Source: Desulfovibrio sp. DV (lineage in GTDB: Bacteria > Desulfobacterota > Desulfovibrionia > Desulfovibrionales > Desulfovibrionaceae). Taken from it: DNA of 64,000 bases. Made by a program: the position numbers and the translations under genes. This document shows positions 48,921 through 60,192 of this stretch, piece after piece (within the stretch, counting starts at the first letter, position 1; each line of letters starts with the position of its first letter). The stretch lies in assembly GCF_001936595.1 (NCBI RefSeq), contig NZ_MLBG01000002.1, forward strand, positions 79,570 to 143,569, read 5' to 3'. A model generated the notes under the pieces. The model ran no database searches, was not told the origin of the DNA, and worked only from the letters and a program-made list of their open reading frames with translations.

Positions 48921-49358
48921 ATGTGTACATCGCTTTCGCCCGACCACGTCCCAGACCCCATTTCCGACGGACACCGCGTTCTCGTCCATGCAACCCATCG
49001 GACCGACCCGGTCTCTGGAGCTTGGTTGCCAAGCCCCATGGAAACCGTCACAATCCCTGATCGTCTGCACTTCCCCGGACTCTTGGTGGTCAGGATGGAA
49101 GACGCCAGCATGGAACCGGTCATCCGCCGCCATGCCTTTGTCGGCATCGACCGCCGGCGCACCACACTTGCCAGCGGCGAACTCTACGCCCTGGACATTG
49201 TGCCGGAAGGACTTGTCCTTATCCGGGTCATGGTGGATACGGAAAACCGACGGTACGTGTTGCAGTCCGAAAATGGCCAACCGCCTCGGCACTATCCTTT
49301 TGCTGCGCCCGGCCTGACCAGCCTTGGCCGGGTCGTCTGGGTGATCCAGGAACTGTAA
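48921..49358 (+). CDS. S24-domain protein without helix-turn-helix (array member 3)
   Basis: A 145-residue protein that aligns with the C-terminal half of members 1 and 2 from about residue 14 (GHRVLVHATHRTDPVSGAW) to the end (VVWVIQEL). The DNA-binding domain is missing. The catalytic Ser position is kept (Ser63 in EDASMEP) but the Lys position is Ile101 (EGLVLIR). It might form mixed dimers with the other members and modulate them. The ATG at 48921 has a weak AGGGA site. A much better site (GAGGAG then ATG at 48895) leads into a different frame, so the true start is uncertain. Confidence 0.72.
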   Translation: MCTSLSPDHVPDPISDGHRVLVHATHRTDPVSGAWLPSPMETVTIPDRLHFPGLLVVRMEDASMEPVIRRHAFVGIDRRRTTLASGELYALDIVPEGLVLIRVMVDTENRRYVLQSENGQPPRHYPFAAPGLTSLGRVVWVIQEL

Positions 49359-49420
49359 CGCCGGACCCGATCACACCATACCGCCACGTCCGAAGACCCT
49401 GTGGCGCCTCAGGGAACTCC

Positions 49421-50044
49421 ATGGGACAGGCAGGCGAATCACGTATCATCAAGCGGTTGGGCCAGGCCCTGACGGCCCAGGGCGCGTATGCCGCGGCCCG
49501 CCGGCTGGCCGATGTCCAGCCTCTTTTGCAATTTCACGATGACGACGCCATCCGGTCCCTGGCCCTTCGCCACTGTCGGGAATACAGTCTGGACCCGGCC
49601 TGGGTGCTGCTTGGCCGAGGCAACCCGCCCGCCTCCCCGCCAGAACTGACGCCGGTCTTTGCCATGTCGCGCATCCATCCGGCCAGCGGTCGCTGGCAGA
49701 TCGCCGAGATCGAACGGATTGCCCTGGCCCCCGGCATTCTCGCCTCCGGCCGGTTCGTGACCCGCATGGAAGGGACGGCTCTGGAACCGCGCATCCGCCA
49801 CGGAGCCTATCTGGTGGTGGACACCCGGGATGACCAGGTGCCTGAAGCGTGCGACAAGCCGGCCCTTTTTGCCGTGGCCATGCGCGGCGAAGGCTTGGTC
49901 GTGCGGCTGGCCCATTGGGACAAGGAGGCCGGCCGGGTGGTATTGTCCGACCTCAGCCCGCAGAGCCTGCCGTTTTTTGTACCCAGGGACGGGGTGGAGA
50001 GCCGGGTGGTGGGCCGGGTGGTCTGGGTGGCCCAGTCCGTGTAA
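49421..50044 (+). CDS. Degenerate CI/S24-like protein (array member 4)
   Basis: A 207-residue protein. The N-terminal part aligns with the helix-turn-helix of members 1 and 2 (AARRLADVQPLLQFHDDDAIRSLAL and YSLDPAWVLLG) but is highly diverged. The S24 part keeps the overall fold and the end VVGRVVWVAQSV. Both dyad positions are changed: Ala120 for Ser (EGTALEP) and Arg162 for Lys (EGLVVRL). It lies 62 bases after member 3 with no clear promoter, so it is probably co-transcribed. A function as a non-cleavable ligand-binding or dimerising regulator is only a guess. Confidence 0.75.
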   Translation: MGQAGESRIIKRLGQALTAQGAYAAARRLADVQPLLQFHDDDAIRSLALRHCREYSLDPAWVLLGRGNPPASPPELTPVFAMSRIHPASGRWQIAEIERIALAPGILASGRFVTRMEGTALEPRIRHGAYLVVDTRDDQVPEACDKPALFAVAMRGEGLVVRLAHWDKEAGRVVLSDLSPQSLPFFVPRDGVESRVVGRVVWVAQSV

Positions 50045-50050
50045 GCCGGC

Positions 50051-50773
50051 CTATTCCCGGTCGTAACGCCGGACAGACGGATCGAAACAGAACTTGCATC
50101 CCGGCGGCAAAAAGACCCGGACCAGGGCCAGGCCGACGGCAAAACCGCCCACATGGGCCCAAAAGGCCACGCTGGCCGCCTGCCCCGCGCTGACCGTTCC
50201 GGCCAGACCGGAAAGAAGCTGCATCAGAAACCAGATGCCCAGAAAGACGACCGCCGGCAGTTCCACAATCCAGGGAATAATGATGATGGGAATAAGCGTC
50301 ACCACCCGGGCTTTGGGAAACAACCGGAAATAGCCGCCCATGACCCCGGCGATGGCCCCGGATGCCCCGATGACCGGCATCGGGGCGTTGGGGTTGAAAA
50401 GGACATGGGCCAGGGCTGCCCCAAGGCCGCACAGCAGATAAAAAACAATGAACCGCAAAGACCCCAGGGCTTCCTCCACATTGTCGGCGAAGATCCACAG
50501 CACCCACATATTGAGCAGATAGTGCAGCCAGCCGCCGTGCAGGAACATGTAGGTCAGAAACGAGGCATAGCCGCCTTCCGGATAGCCGATGCGGGCGGCA
50601 AAGGTCGGATTGGTGAATCGGGCCGGTACCACGCCGTACAGATGCACGAATTCAAGCAGCACCCGGTCCGGCAGGAGCTGCTGGTAGAGAAAGGCGGCCG
50701 TGCAAAGCCCGATCAGGGTCCAGGTCACCAGCGGCGGCCGGGTGCTTGGCACATTGTCCCGAAGCGGAATCAT
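50051..50773 (-). CDS. Rhomboid-family intramembrane serine protease
   Basis: A 240-residue membrane protein with six or seven helices. Rhomboid features are HGGWLHYLLNMWVLWIF (oxyanion His/Asn region), the nucleophile motif GASGAIAG and the catalytic His in HVGGFAVG. The ATG at 50773 overlaps the stop of the RluD-CoaE gene (ATGA), so the genes are coupled; an in-frame open stretch upstream is a shadow of that gene. The tail has two cysteines (PPGCKFCFDP). The substrate is unknown. Confidence 0.9.
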   Translation of the reverse strand: MIPLRDNVPSTRPPLVTWTLIGLCTAAFLYQQLLPDRVLLEFVHLYGVVPARFTNPTFAARIGYPEGGYASFLTYMFLHGGWLHYLLNMWVLWIFADNVEEALGSLRFIVFYLLCGLGAALAHVLFNPNAPMPVIGASGAIAGVMGGYFRLFPKARVVTLIPIIIIPWIVELPAVVFLGIWFLMQLLSGLAGTVSAGQAASVAFWAHVGGFAVGLALVRVFLPPGCKFCFDPSVRRYDRE

Positions 50774-52425
50774 GGCCTCGGTTTCCCCTCCCCCGCTTCC
50801 GGGGCGTAGCCGGCGGCGGCCAGCGCGGCCAGACGCCGCCGCATGTCCTGCCGGCGCAGGTCGGCCATGGTGGCGAGTACCCGGTCCCCGGCCGCAGCCA
50901 GGTCCCCGGCCGTGCCGGCGTTGTCCACCACGAACCGGCATTTGGCCAGTTTCTTGTCTTGGGGCCATTGCCAGCCGTCCATGCGGCTGGTCAATTCCGC
51001 AGACCAGCCGCGTCCGTCAGCCAGCCGCGCGGCCCGGACCGCATCATCGCAACGAACTCCAACAACCATGTCCACCATCTCGCCCGGAAGCCAGCCCGCT
51101 TCAAAGAGCAGCGGCACTTCGGCAAAAATAGCCCGCTTTTCGGCCTGGGCAGCGGTAAAACCAGCCAGCTCGCCCTTGACCAGGGGATGGATCAGTTCGC
51201 ACACCTCGCGGCGAAAACGGTCGCTTTCGGCCATGTTGCGGGCCAGCCAGGCCTTGTCCACCGAACCATCGGCCATAAGTGCCTGTTCGCCGTAGCGCCG
51301 CGACAGCATATGTGCGCCGTCGCCCCCCGGAGCATAAAGCTGTGCCACGGCCGCATCCGCCGAAAAGACCGGGAAGCCGGCGGCAGCGAAATGGCCAAGC
51401 AGGGTCGACTTGCCGCAGCCCGGCATTCCCACCACGCCCACACGTTGGCAGCGCCGGCCGAGGATAAGCAGCAACCGCCAGAAATCCCGGGGCAGCGGCA
51501 GGCGAAAGGCCATGGTTTCGCCGGTGGCCGGATGGGTGAAGGACAGCTTCCAGGCGTGGAGCATCTGCCGGGTGGCCAGTCCGGCCACGGCCCCGCCGCG
51601 CCGCGTCCATTCGGCCTGCTGGCGCGCGCCGTAGACCACGTCGCCAATGATGGGATGGCCCATAGAGGCCATGTGGACACGGATCTGGTGGGTGCGGCCG
51701 GTGGCGATGGCCACTTCCAGCAGGCTGGCCGAGGCGTCCGGGGCGCTCCAGACCAGTTTCCAGGAACTGTTGGCCGGACGTCCGCCCTTTTCCACCACCG
51801 CCATGCGGGTCGGGTGCTTGGGATCGCGGCCGACGGGCAGCTCGATGGTCCCTTCGGGCCGGGCCGGGCGGCCGTGGACCAGGGCCAGATAGGTCTTGGA
51901 CACCTCTCTGGCGGCAAAGTCAGCGGCCAGGGCCAGCCGGGCGGATTCGGTCAGGGCCACCAGCAGCAGGCCGCTGGTATCCTTGTCCAGGCGGTGGACA
52001 ATACCGGGGCGGTGGCCGGCCATCTGGCGCATGTCCGGGAAATGGTGGAGCAGCCGGTTGACCAGGGTGCCGTCGGGCAGGCCCGGGGCAGGGTGAATGG
52101 TCAGGTGGGGCGGTTTGTTGAGAACGAGTATATGCTCGTCGTGAAAGACCACGCCAAGTGCCCCCTCCTCGGCCACGGCTTCGCTCGGGGTCGGGGCCAG
52201 GGTCAGGGTCAGGGTTTCGCCGCCGCGCAGCTTCTGGCCCGGCTTGCGGCACACCGTGCCGTCAATGGCGGCCAGTCCGGCCTCAATGGCCGTGCGAATC
52301 TTGCCTCGGGAAATGTCCGCAGCCGCCAATCGGGTGCTCCAGAACACATCCAGGCGCGCTCCGGTTCCATCGGCTGCGGCATCGTAAACAGCCTCAAAGG
52401 GCGTCGTGGCATCCGTATCGTTCAT
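50770..52425 (-). CDS. RluD-type pseudouridine synthase fused to dephospho-CoA kinase
   Basis: A 551-residue two-domain protein. Residues 15-330 are an RluA/RluD-family enzyme with an S4-like start and the catalytic Asp in GIVHRLDKDTSGLLL, expected to modify 23S rRNA. Residues 340-540 are CoaE, with Walker A GMPGCGKST and the substrate segment AEVPLLFEAGW, which phosphorylates dephospho-CoA in the last step of CoA synthesis. Fusions of these two enzymes are known in Desulfovibrio-like bacteria. The ATG at 52425 has GAGG upstream; an in-frame ATG at 52473 is less likely. It is followed directly by rhomboid. Confidence 0.92.
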   Translation of the reverse strand: MNDTDATTPFEAVYDAAADGTGARLDVFWSTRLAAADISRGKIRTAIEAGLAAIDGTVCRKPGQKLRGGETLTLTLAPTPSEAVAEEGALGVVFHDEHILVLNKPPHLTIHPAPGLPDGTLVNRLLHHFPDMRQMAGHRPGIVHRLDKDTSGLLLVALTESARLALAADFAAREVSKTYLALVHGRPARPEGTIELPVGRDPKHPTRMAVVEKGGRPANSSWKLVWSAPDASASLLEVAIATGRTHQIRVHMASMGHPIIGDVVYGARQQAEWTRRGGAVAGLATRQMLHAWKLSFTHPATGETMAFRLPLPRDFWRLLLILGRRCQRVGVVGMPGCGKSTLLGHFAAAGFPVFSADAAVAQLYAPGGDGAHMLSRRYGEQALMADGSVDKAWLARNMAESDRFRREVCELIHPLVKGELAGFTAAQAEKRAIFAEVPLLFEAGWLPGEMVDMVVGVRCDDAVRAARLADGRGWSAELTSRMDGWQWPQDKKLAKCRFVVDNAGTAGDLAAAGDRVLATMADLRRQDMRRRLAALAAAGYAPEAGEGKPRP

Positions 52426-52492
52426 GGTACCTCTATACTTGAGTTGCATGGGCCAATTAGCCCGTCCGGTCAAGGTGCAAGGACGGAAGCGT

Positions 52493-52521
52493 TTGATGAA
52501 GTCCTGTCCGTGGGCTATGCT
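52493..52521 (+). promoter_or_regulatory. Promoter of the MDR dehydrogenase gene
   Basis: TTGATG (52493-52498), 17 bases, TATGCT (52516-52521), 33 bases before the ATG at 52554. Confidence 0.5.
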
Positions 52522-52553
52522 CGGGCCACACTCTTCGCCCCAAAGGAGCGCCC

Positions 52554-53543
52554 ATGCAGGCTGTGATCTTCGAAAATGGTTCCGTGCGCCTGTCGGACAG
52601 GCCGCAGCCGACGCCTGGCCCGGACGATGTGCTCATCGAGGTGCATCTGGCCGGCATCTGCAACACCGATCTGGAACTGCTGCGCGGCTACATGGGTTTT
52701 GCCGGCATCCCGGGCCATGAGTTCGTCGGCCGGGTCATTGCTGCCCCCGGAAACCCGCAGTTGCTTGGCCGGCGGGTTGCCGCCGACATCAATATCGGCT
52801 GCGGCACCTGCCCGGTCTGCCGCAAGGCCGACGCCCGACACTGCCCCAACCGCACGACCCTTGGCATTGCCGGCAAGGACGGGGCCTTTGCCCAATTCCT
52901 GGCCATGCCGGCCCGGACCATCCAGATCGTGCCAGACAGCGTGTCCGATGCCCAGGCCGTGTTTCTGGAGCCGTTGGCCGCTGCCCTGGAACCGGGACAG
53001 CAACTGCATCTGACCGCCCGGCAAACGGTGCTGGTCCTTGGCGACGGCAAGCTCGGCATCCTTACTGCCTGCGCCCTGCGCCGGCTTGTGCCGGACATTG
53101 TCCTGGCCGGCAAGCACGAAGGCAAACTGGCCCTTGCCGCGGCCCAGGGCGTGGCCGTGCGCCAGGGAAACGACCCTGCCGCCATCGTGGCCGCCCTTCG
53201 CCGGGAATACGGCCTCTTTGACGTGGTGATCGAGGCCACCGGCCGGCCCCAGGGGCTGGAAACGGCCCTGGCCCTGGTGCGGCCGGAAGGGACCGTTGTC
53301 CTTAAAACCACGACGTTTGCCCCGACCACGGTGGCCATGGCCCAGGTGGTGGTGGACGAAATCAGTCTGGTCGGCTCCCGTTGCGGCGATTTGCATCTGG
53401 CCGCCGCCTATCTCAAAGACGGGCTGGTCGATGTTTTGCCCCTGGTCGAGGCGGCCTACCCCTTCACGGCGGTTGCCGAGGCCCTGGACCATGCCGCCCG
53501 GCCCGGAGCCATGAAGGTGCTGCTGGATTTCCGTTCGCCCTAG
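52554..53543 (+). CDS. Zinc-dependent alcohol dehydrogenase-like (MDR) protein
   Basis: A 329-residue medium-chain dehydrogenase/reductase. Catalytic zinc ligands are in GICNTDLE and GHEFVG, and the structural zinc loop is complete (CGTCPVCRKADARHC). The cofactor loop VLVLGDGKLGIL has the usual glycine pattern with Asp replacing one small residue. It is shorter than typical sorbitol or threonine dehydrogenases. Substrate unknown. AAAGGAG precedes the ATG. It runs convergent to ligA. Confidence 0.87.
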   Translation: MQAVIFENGSVRLSDRPQPTPGPDDVLIEVHLAGICNTDLELLRGYMGFAGIPGHEFVGRVIAAPGNPQLLGRRVAADINIGCGTCPVCRKADARHCPNRTTLGIAGKDGAFAQFLAMPARTIQIVPDSVSDAQAVFLEPLAAALEPGQQLHLTARQTVLVLGDGKLGILTACALRRLVPDIVLAGKHEGKLALAAAQGVAVRQGNDPAAIVAALRREYGLFDVVIEATGRPQGLETALALVRPEGTVVLKTTTFAPTTVAMAQVVVDEISLVGSRCGDLHLAAAYLKDGLVDVLPLVEAAYPFTAVAEALDHAARPGAMKVLLDFRSP

Positions 53544-53568
53544 GCTTGTCCAACGGTTTCGGTCGGGA

Positions 53569-55689
<2,121 letters not shown>

Positions 55690-56403
55690 CTATTTCCTGG
55701 CTGGCTGGTCAGGGGCTTTCCCGCTGGCAAGGGGCGCTGTGCCCGGCCGTCCTGACTCGGTGCGGTTAAGCCGCGTGTCGCCGTTAAAAATGATCTGCCA
55801 CAGCCGCTCAAAGGCGTGGCCGGTGTTGCCGGCGTCATCGGGATCGGCGGTGACGATTTCCAGGGCACGCCGGTAAAAAGCCAGGGGCCGGGCCAGGACG
55901 CGCTCCCTGGCCACAAAAAACATGCCGGCCGGGGCCGTGACCAGAAAGGTCTCCGGCACCGGACCGGCAAAAAGCTGTGCGTACACCGCCCCGACCGGAA
56001 TGTCCCGGCCAAAGCCGGGGCGATGGCCGTGGAGCGCGGCGTCACCCAGGGCATGGGGCTGGCCCAACCGGTCGCACTTGAGCTTGAAAAAGGCAAATCC
56101 GGTAAAGGCCAGCCCCAGGCGGACGTTTTGGCGAATGCGTTCGGCCAGGCCCTCGGGCGTGGTCCCTGGCGGCATGTGGTCAAAGGGCGAACCCTGGACA
56201 AAGATGGTATGCCCGGCCAGCATGTCGTAGCGCCGCACGATATGGGTCAAATAGGAGTGGCTCTCCCGGCCGATGTTGGGCAGGGCCAGCTCACCGGGGT
56301 CGCCGGACTTGTCGTAGATTGCAACCGGCAGGCCCAGGCGTGCGGTCCAGGACACATCCTCGCGGTAGCGGGCCACCACCACCTCGACCTCGGGCGCGTT
56401 CAC
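55690..56403 (-). CDS. DUF3431 domain protein
   Basis: A 237-residue protein. The N-terminal EVVVARYREDVSWTARL, the YDKSG and LPNIGRESHSYLTHIVRRYD stretches fit DUF3431, a family of unknown function that looks like a glycosyltransferase-related fold. It has no signal peptide. Its start overlaps the stop of the potassium channel gene by four bases (ATGA), so the two are coupled, but no functional link is evident. Confidence 0.78.
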   Translation of the reverse strand: MNAPEVEVVVARYREDVSWTARLGLPVAIYDKSGDPGELALPNIGRESHSYLTHIVRRYDMLAGHTIFVQGSPFDHMPPGTTPEGLAERIRQNVRLGLAFTGFAFFKLKCDRLGQPHALGDAALHGHRPGFGRDIPVGAVYAQLFAGPVPETFLVTAPAGMFFVARERVLARPLAFYRRALEIVTADPDDAGNTGHAFERLWQIIFNGDTRLNRTESGRPGTAPLASGKAPDQPARK

Positions 56404-57446
56404 AAAATGGCCCGCAACCCGTCCAGGCCTTCGTTCTTGCCAACCAGGATCATGGTGTCCCCGGCCTCCAGGACTTCCTGAGGCTGGGGATTAAAAATCA
56501 TGTCGCCGGCCGTCTTTTTGATGGCGATGATGATAAGATTGAAGCGGGGGCGGATTTTCGATTCGATAAGATTGCACCCGGCGATTTCCGATGAAGCGGT
56601 CACCCGCAACTCTTCCATCTGCAGATCAATGGCCCCGCTGCGGCCGGCCAGCTCCAGAAAGCTCGTGACCGTCGGGCGCAGCACCGACTGGGCCATGCGC
56701 ACCCCGCCGTACATGTGCGGCACCAGCACCTGATCGGCCCCGGCCCGTTGCAGGCGCTGGGTATGGCTCTGGGCGTCGGCCCGGGCCACGATGCGGATGG
56801 CCGGGTTGAGCTGGCGGGCGGTCAGGGTCACGTAGACATTGGCCGCTTCCTGGGTGAGGGCAGCCACCAGCGTCCTGGCCCGGTCCAGGCCCGCAGCCAA
56901 CAGCACCTCGTCAGCCGTGGCATCGCCAGCCACGTAGGGAATGCCTTGCTCATCAAGCAATCGAATGACTTCGGGGTTGCTCTCCACAATGACGGCCGCG
57001 ACGTTTTCGGCCAGGATCTCGCGGGCCACGATGGAACCGATGCGGCCATAACCGCAGATGATGACGTGGTCGCTGAGTCGGTCGATGATCTTTTGCATAC
57101 GCCGTCTCCCGAAATATTTTTGCAACCGGCCCTCCACCAGCACCTGGGTGAAGGAACCGACCAGATAGGCAAACGATCCCACGCCGGACACAATGAGCAC
57201 CATGGTCAGGATGCGGCCGTTGCGGGACAAGGGGTAGACTTCCTGGAAGCCGACCGTGGAGAGGGTGATGACGACCTGATAGAGGCTGTCGAAAAAGCTC
57301 CAGCCTTCCACCTTCATGTAGCCGATCAGTCCGCAGACAAAGACCAGGGACAGGGCCATGAAGCCGCCGATGAGCGGTCCCCAGGTCCCGAGGCGATGGG
57401 TGATGCGTGCGGCTTTGCTGCGAAAACGCAGGGAACGGTGGGGCAT
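56400..57446 (-). CDS. Potassium channel protein with TrkA-N (RCK) domain
   Basis: A 348-residue protein. Two membrane helices (about residues 23-45 and 75-98) enclose a pore loop with the selectivity filter TLSTVGFQE. The cytoplasmic part has an RCK/TrkA-N Rossmann domain (HVIICGYGRIGSIVAREIL) and a TrkA-C domain (near the end, EVLEAGDTMILVGKNEGL). It resembles MthK/Kch-type ligand-gated K+ channels. The filter reads TVGF-Q-E in place of TVGYGD. The ATG at 57446 is chosen because the open frame upstream is a shadow of uvrB, whose stop abuts it. Confidence 0.9.
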   Translation of the reverse strand: MPHRSLRFRSKAARITHRLGTWGPLIGGFMALSLVFVCGLIGYMKVEGWSFFDSLYQVVITLSTVGFQEVYPLSRNGRILTMVLIVSGVGSFAYLVGSFTQVLVEGRLQKYFGRRRMQKIIDRLSDHVIICGYGRIGSIVAREILAENVAAVIVESNPEVIRLLDEQGIPYVAGDATADEVLLAAGLDRARTLVAALTQEAANVYVTLTARQLNPAIRIVARADAQSHTQRLQRAGADQVLVPHMYGGVRMAQSVLRPTVTSFLELAGRSGAIDLQMEELRVTASSEIAGCNLIESKIRPRFNLIIIAIKKTAGDMIFNPQPQEVLEAGDTMILVGKNEGLDGLRAIL

Positions 57447-57447
57447 G

Positions 57448-59511
57448 TCAGCCCAACTCCAGCAGGCGCTGGCGTAAAAGCGCCACCTGATCGCGGCATT
57501 GGGCCGCTTTCTCAAATTCCAGGGCCTTGGCCGCCTCGCGCATTTCCCGTTCCAGCATCTTGATTTTCCGTTCCATGCCCTTTTTCGACAGGCCGCCGTA
57601 GGCCTCGGCCTCTTCCCGCACCGAAGTCCCGGCCGCCAGCCCCTTGCCGCCGGTGGCGTAGCCGCCCCCGCCGCTTCCCGAGGAGGCATACGTCGTCCCG
57701 GATTGTCCGCCCTGGTACAGGCTGTCGAGTACGCTGTCCATGGTCTTGACAATGGACCGGGGCACCACGCCGGTTTCGAGGTTTGACGCCTCCTGCATTT
57801 CCCGACGCCGGGCCGTCTCGTCCATGGCCGCGCGCATGGATCGGGTGATGGTGTCGGCATAGAGGATGACCCGGCCGTCGACATTGCGCGAGGCCCGGCC
57901 AAAGGTCTGGATGAGCGAGCGGACCGAGCGCAAAAAGCCCTCCTTGTCCGCATCCAGTATGGCCACCAGCGACACTTCCGGGATGTCCAGACCTTCGCGC
58001 AGGAGGTTGATGCCGACGAGCACCGAGAATTCCCCCTGGCGCAGTGCCTTGATGATGGCCACCCGCTCCAGAGTCTCGATGTCGGAATGGAGGTAGCGGG
58101 AGGTCACACCCATGGAATTGAAATATTCGTTTAATTCCTCGGCCATACGTTTGGTCAGGGTGGTGACCAGCACCCGCTCGCCGGCCTCCATGCGCTGCCG
58201 GCACTCGGCCATGAGGTCGTCCACCTGCCCCTTGGTCGGCCGCACTTCCACGATGGGATCAAGCAGGCCGGTTGGCCGGATGATCTGCTCCACCACCACG
58301 CCTTCGCTGCGCTGCACCTCCCAGTCGCCGGGCGTGGCCGAGACGTAGACGGCTTGGCCGATGCGGCCGAGGAATTCCTCGAAGTGCAGCGGCCGGTTGT
58401 CGAGGGCCGAGGGCAGGCGGAAGCCGTAGTTGACCAGGGTCTGCTTGCGCGAGCGGTCGCCGGCATACATGCCGCCGACTTGGGGCACGGTGATGTGGGA
58501 TTCATCCACGAACAGGATGAAATCCTTGGGGAAGTAATCGAGCAGCGTGTAGGGCGGATCACCGGCCCGGCGGCCGTCGAGGTGGCGGGAATAGTTCTCG
58601 ATGCCGTTGCAGTAGCCCAGTTCCTCGATCATTTCGAGGTCCTGCATGGTACGCATTTCCAGGCGCTGGGCCGAGAGCAGGTCGCCCGCCTCGCGCAGTT
58701 CGGTCAGGCGCAGGCGCAGTTCCTCGCGTATGTCGGACACGGCCCGGTTTAAGTTGGTGCGGTCCGAGACATAGTGGCTGGCCGGGAAGATGATGGCCTT
58801 TTCCATGGACCCGACCACCTCGCCGGTCAGCGGATCGGTCTCCAAGATGGCTTCGAGGTCGTCGTCGAAAAATTCCAGACGCAGCGCCCGGTCCCGGCTA
58901 TAGGCCGGGATCAGCTCGATGACGTCGCCGCGCACCCGAAAGACACCCCGGTGGAAATCGTAGTCATTGCGCTCGTACTGGATTTCCACCAGCCGGGCGA
59001 GGACCTTTTCCATGCCGACTTTTTCGCCCACAGTCAGCGTCAGCACCATCCGCTCGTAATAATCCCGCGACCCCAGGCCGTAGATGCAGGACACCGAGGC
59101 CACGATGAGCACGTCGCTCCGGGTCAGGAGCGAATGGGTGGCGGCATGGCGCAGCTTGTCGATATCATCGTTGATCGAGGCGTCTTTCTCGATATAGGTG
59201 TCCGTGCGCGGCAGATAGGCTTCGGGCTGGTAGTAGTCGTAATAACTGACGAAATATTCCACTGCGTTATGCGGGAAAAGGCCCTTGAACTCGCTGTAGA
59301 GCTGGGCGGCCAGAGTTTTGTTGGGGGCCATGACCAGGGCCGGGCGGTTGAGCCGGGACACCACCTGGGCCATGGTGAAGGTTTTGCCGGTGCCGGTGGC
59401 GCCGAGCAGCACCTGGCTCGGCACGCCCTGGTCGAGATTGACCGCCAATTCGTCGATGGCCCGGGGCTGGTCGCCGCGCGGGACGTATTCGGATTCAAGC
59501 TGGAAATGCAT
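57448..59511 (-). CDS. uvrB: UvrABC system protein B
   Basis: A 687-residue DNA-repair helicase of nucleotide excision repair. Walker A is [13 protein letters not shown], the beta-hairpin region [11 protein letters not shown] is clear, and helicase motifs FVDESH and [16 protein letters not shown] follow. A UvrC-binding UVR motif lies at the C-terminus ([17 protein letters not shown]). A Gly/Ser-rich insert ([14 protein letters not shown]) lies shortly before the UVR motif. The ATG at 59511 gives the normal start; one 25 codons upstream is unlikely. It is the first gene of the uvrB-channel-DUF3431-ligA run. Confidence 0.97.
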   Translation of the reverse strand: MHFQLESEYVPRGDQPRAIDELAVNLDQGVPSQVLLGATGTGKTFTMAQVVSRLNRPALVMAPNKTLAAQLYSEFKGLFPHNAVEYFVSYYDYYQPEAYLPRTDTYIEKDASINDDIDKLRHAATHSLLTRSDVLIVASVSCIYGLGSRDYYERMVLTLTVGEKVGMEKVLARLVEIQYERNDYDFHRGVFRVRGDVIELIPAYSRDRALRLEFFDDDLEAILETDPLTGEVVGSMEKAIIFPASHYVSDRTNLNRAVSDIREELRLRLTELREAGDLLSAQRLEMRTMQDLEMIEELGYCNGIENYSRHLDGRRAGDPPYTLLDYFPKDFILFVDESHITVPQVGGMYAGDRSRKQTLVNYGFRLPSALDNRPLHFEEFLGRIGQAVYVSATPGDWEVQRSEGVVVEQIIRPTGLLDPIVEVRPTKGQVDDLMAECRQRMEAGERVLVTTLTKRMAEELNEYFNSMGVTSRYLHSDIETLERVAIIKALRQGEFSVLVGINLLREGLDIPEVSLVAILDADKEGFLRSVRSLIQTFGRASRNVDGRVILYADTITRSMRAAMDETARRREMQEASNLETGVVPRSIVKTMDSVLDSLYQGGQSGTTYASSGSGGGGYATGGKGLAAGTSVREEAEAYGGLSKKGMERKIKMLEREMREAAKALEFEKAAQCRDQVALLRQRLLELG

Positions 59512-59627
59512 GGTGTTTTCTTTTACAATCCTTGTCGACCCAATAAAAGCAAAAAACCCCCACGGCGTCCGGGCCGGCGGCCGCACAGCCGGACCGGGGA
59601 CAGCCTATCCGTGCAAGGAGACGCCTC

Positions 59628-60113
59628 ATGGAGATCGATGTCGTTCCGGCAGATTTCAACCTGCCTGTGGACCGGGCCTGGACCGTGTCCATTGTCATCA
59701 AAAGCTTCAAGGGCCGCAAGGACGTCAACGTCCATTTGTTTCGGCCCGAGTGGGACCCGGAAGAGGTCGAAATTTACGATTGGAACGTGCTGATCGGCGA
59801 CCCCGTGGACCCGGATCTGCCGGTCAGCTTTGAAAGCAGCCGGCGCATTCTGCTCGAGTCCTTCACCGAAGAGGAGCGCGACGCCCTTATCGAGTATATC
59901 AGGACCCGCTACCAGGACAAGGTGTCCGAGGTGCACGCCTGCGCGCTCAATATCCCGGTGCCTCTGGGCCTGACCGCTCTTTCCGAGCTGGCCGAAGGCA
60001 AGGATATCGGGTTTATCCATTTCGACAAGATCCCCAATTACACCCTGCCCTTCCCGGTGCGCGGCTATTTCGACCTGAGCCAGCACAAGCCCATCATCGC
60101 GGGCCTGGAGTAG
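59628..60113 (+). CDS. Conserved hypothetical protein
   Basis: A 161-residue acidic, soluble protein that I do not recognise. The middle is helical (SSRRILLESFTEEERDALIEYI) with strand-rich ends (WTVSIVIKSFKGRKDVNVHLF; DKIPNYTLPFPVRGYFDLS). No cysteines in metal-type patterns except one. AAGGAG precedes the ATG. It is divergent from uvrB. Confidence 0.72.
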   Translation: MEIDVVPADFNLPVDRAWTVSIVIKSFKGRKDVNVHLFRPEWDPEEVEIYDWNVLIGDPVDPDLPVSFESSRRILLESFTEEERDALIEYIRTRYQDKVSEVHACALNIPVPLGLTALSELAEGKDIGFIHFDKIPNYTLPFPVRGYFDLSQHKPIIAGLE

Positions 60114-60153
60114 CTCTTTTCGGTTGTTTCACCGTTGCCTGAGTCTTTAGCAA

Positions 60154-60175
60154 GGGGGCTGCCCAGGCGGCCCCC
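60154..60175 (+). terminator. Hairpin between the unknown gene and the LOG gene
   Basis: GGGGGC pairs with GCCCCC with extra inner pairs. There is no clear T run, so termination would be weak. Confidence 0.4.
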
Positions 60176-60192
60176 TGTTGCGGAGTTGTTTG

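Noticed and set aside
48895..49317. 140-codon frame beginning at the strong ribosome site before array member 3
   Set aside because: Its translation has no family resemblance, while the overlapping frame carries the S24 domain; kept only as a start-site question.
47077..50044. Prophage immunity region
   Set aside because: CI-like repressors are present, but there is no integrase, replication, packaging, tail or lysis gene and no attachment-site repeat, so a prophage cannot be supported.
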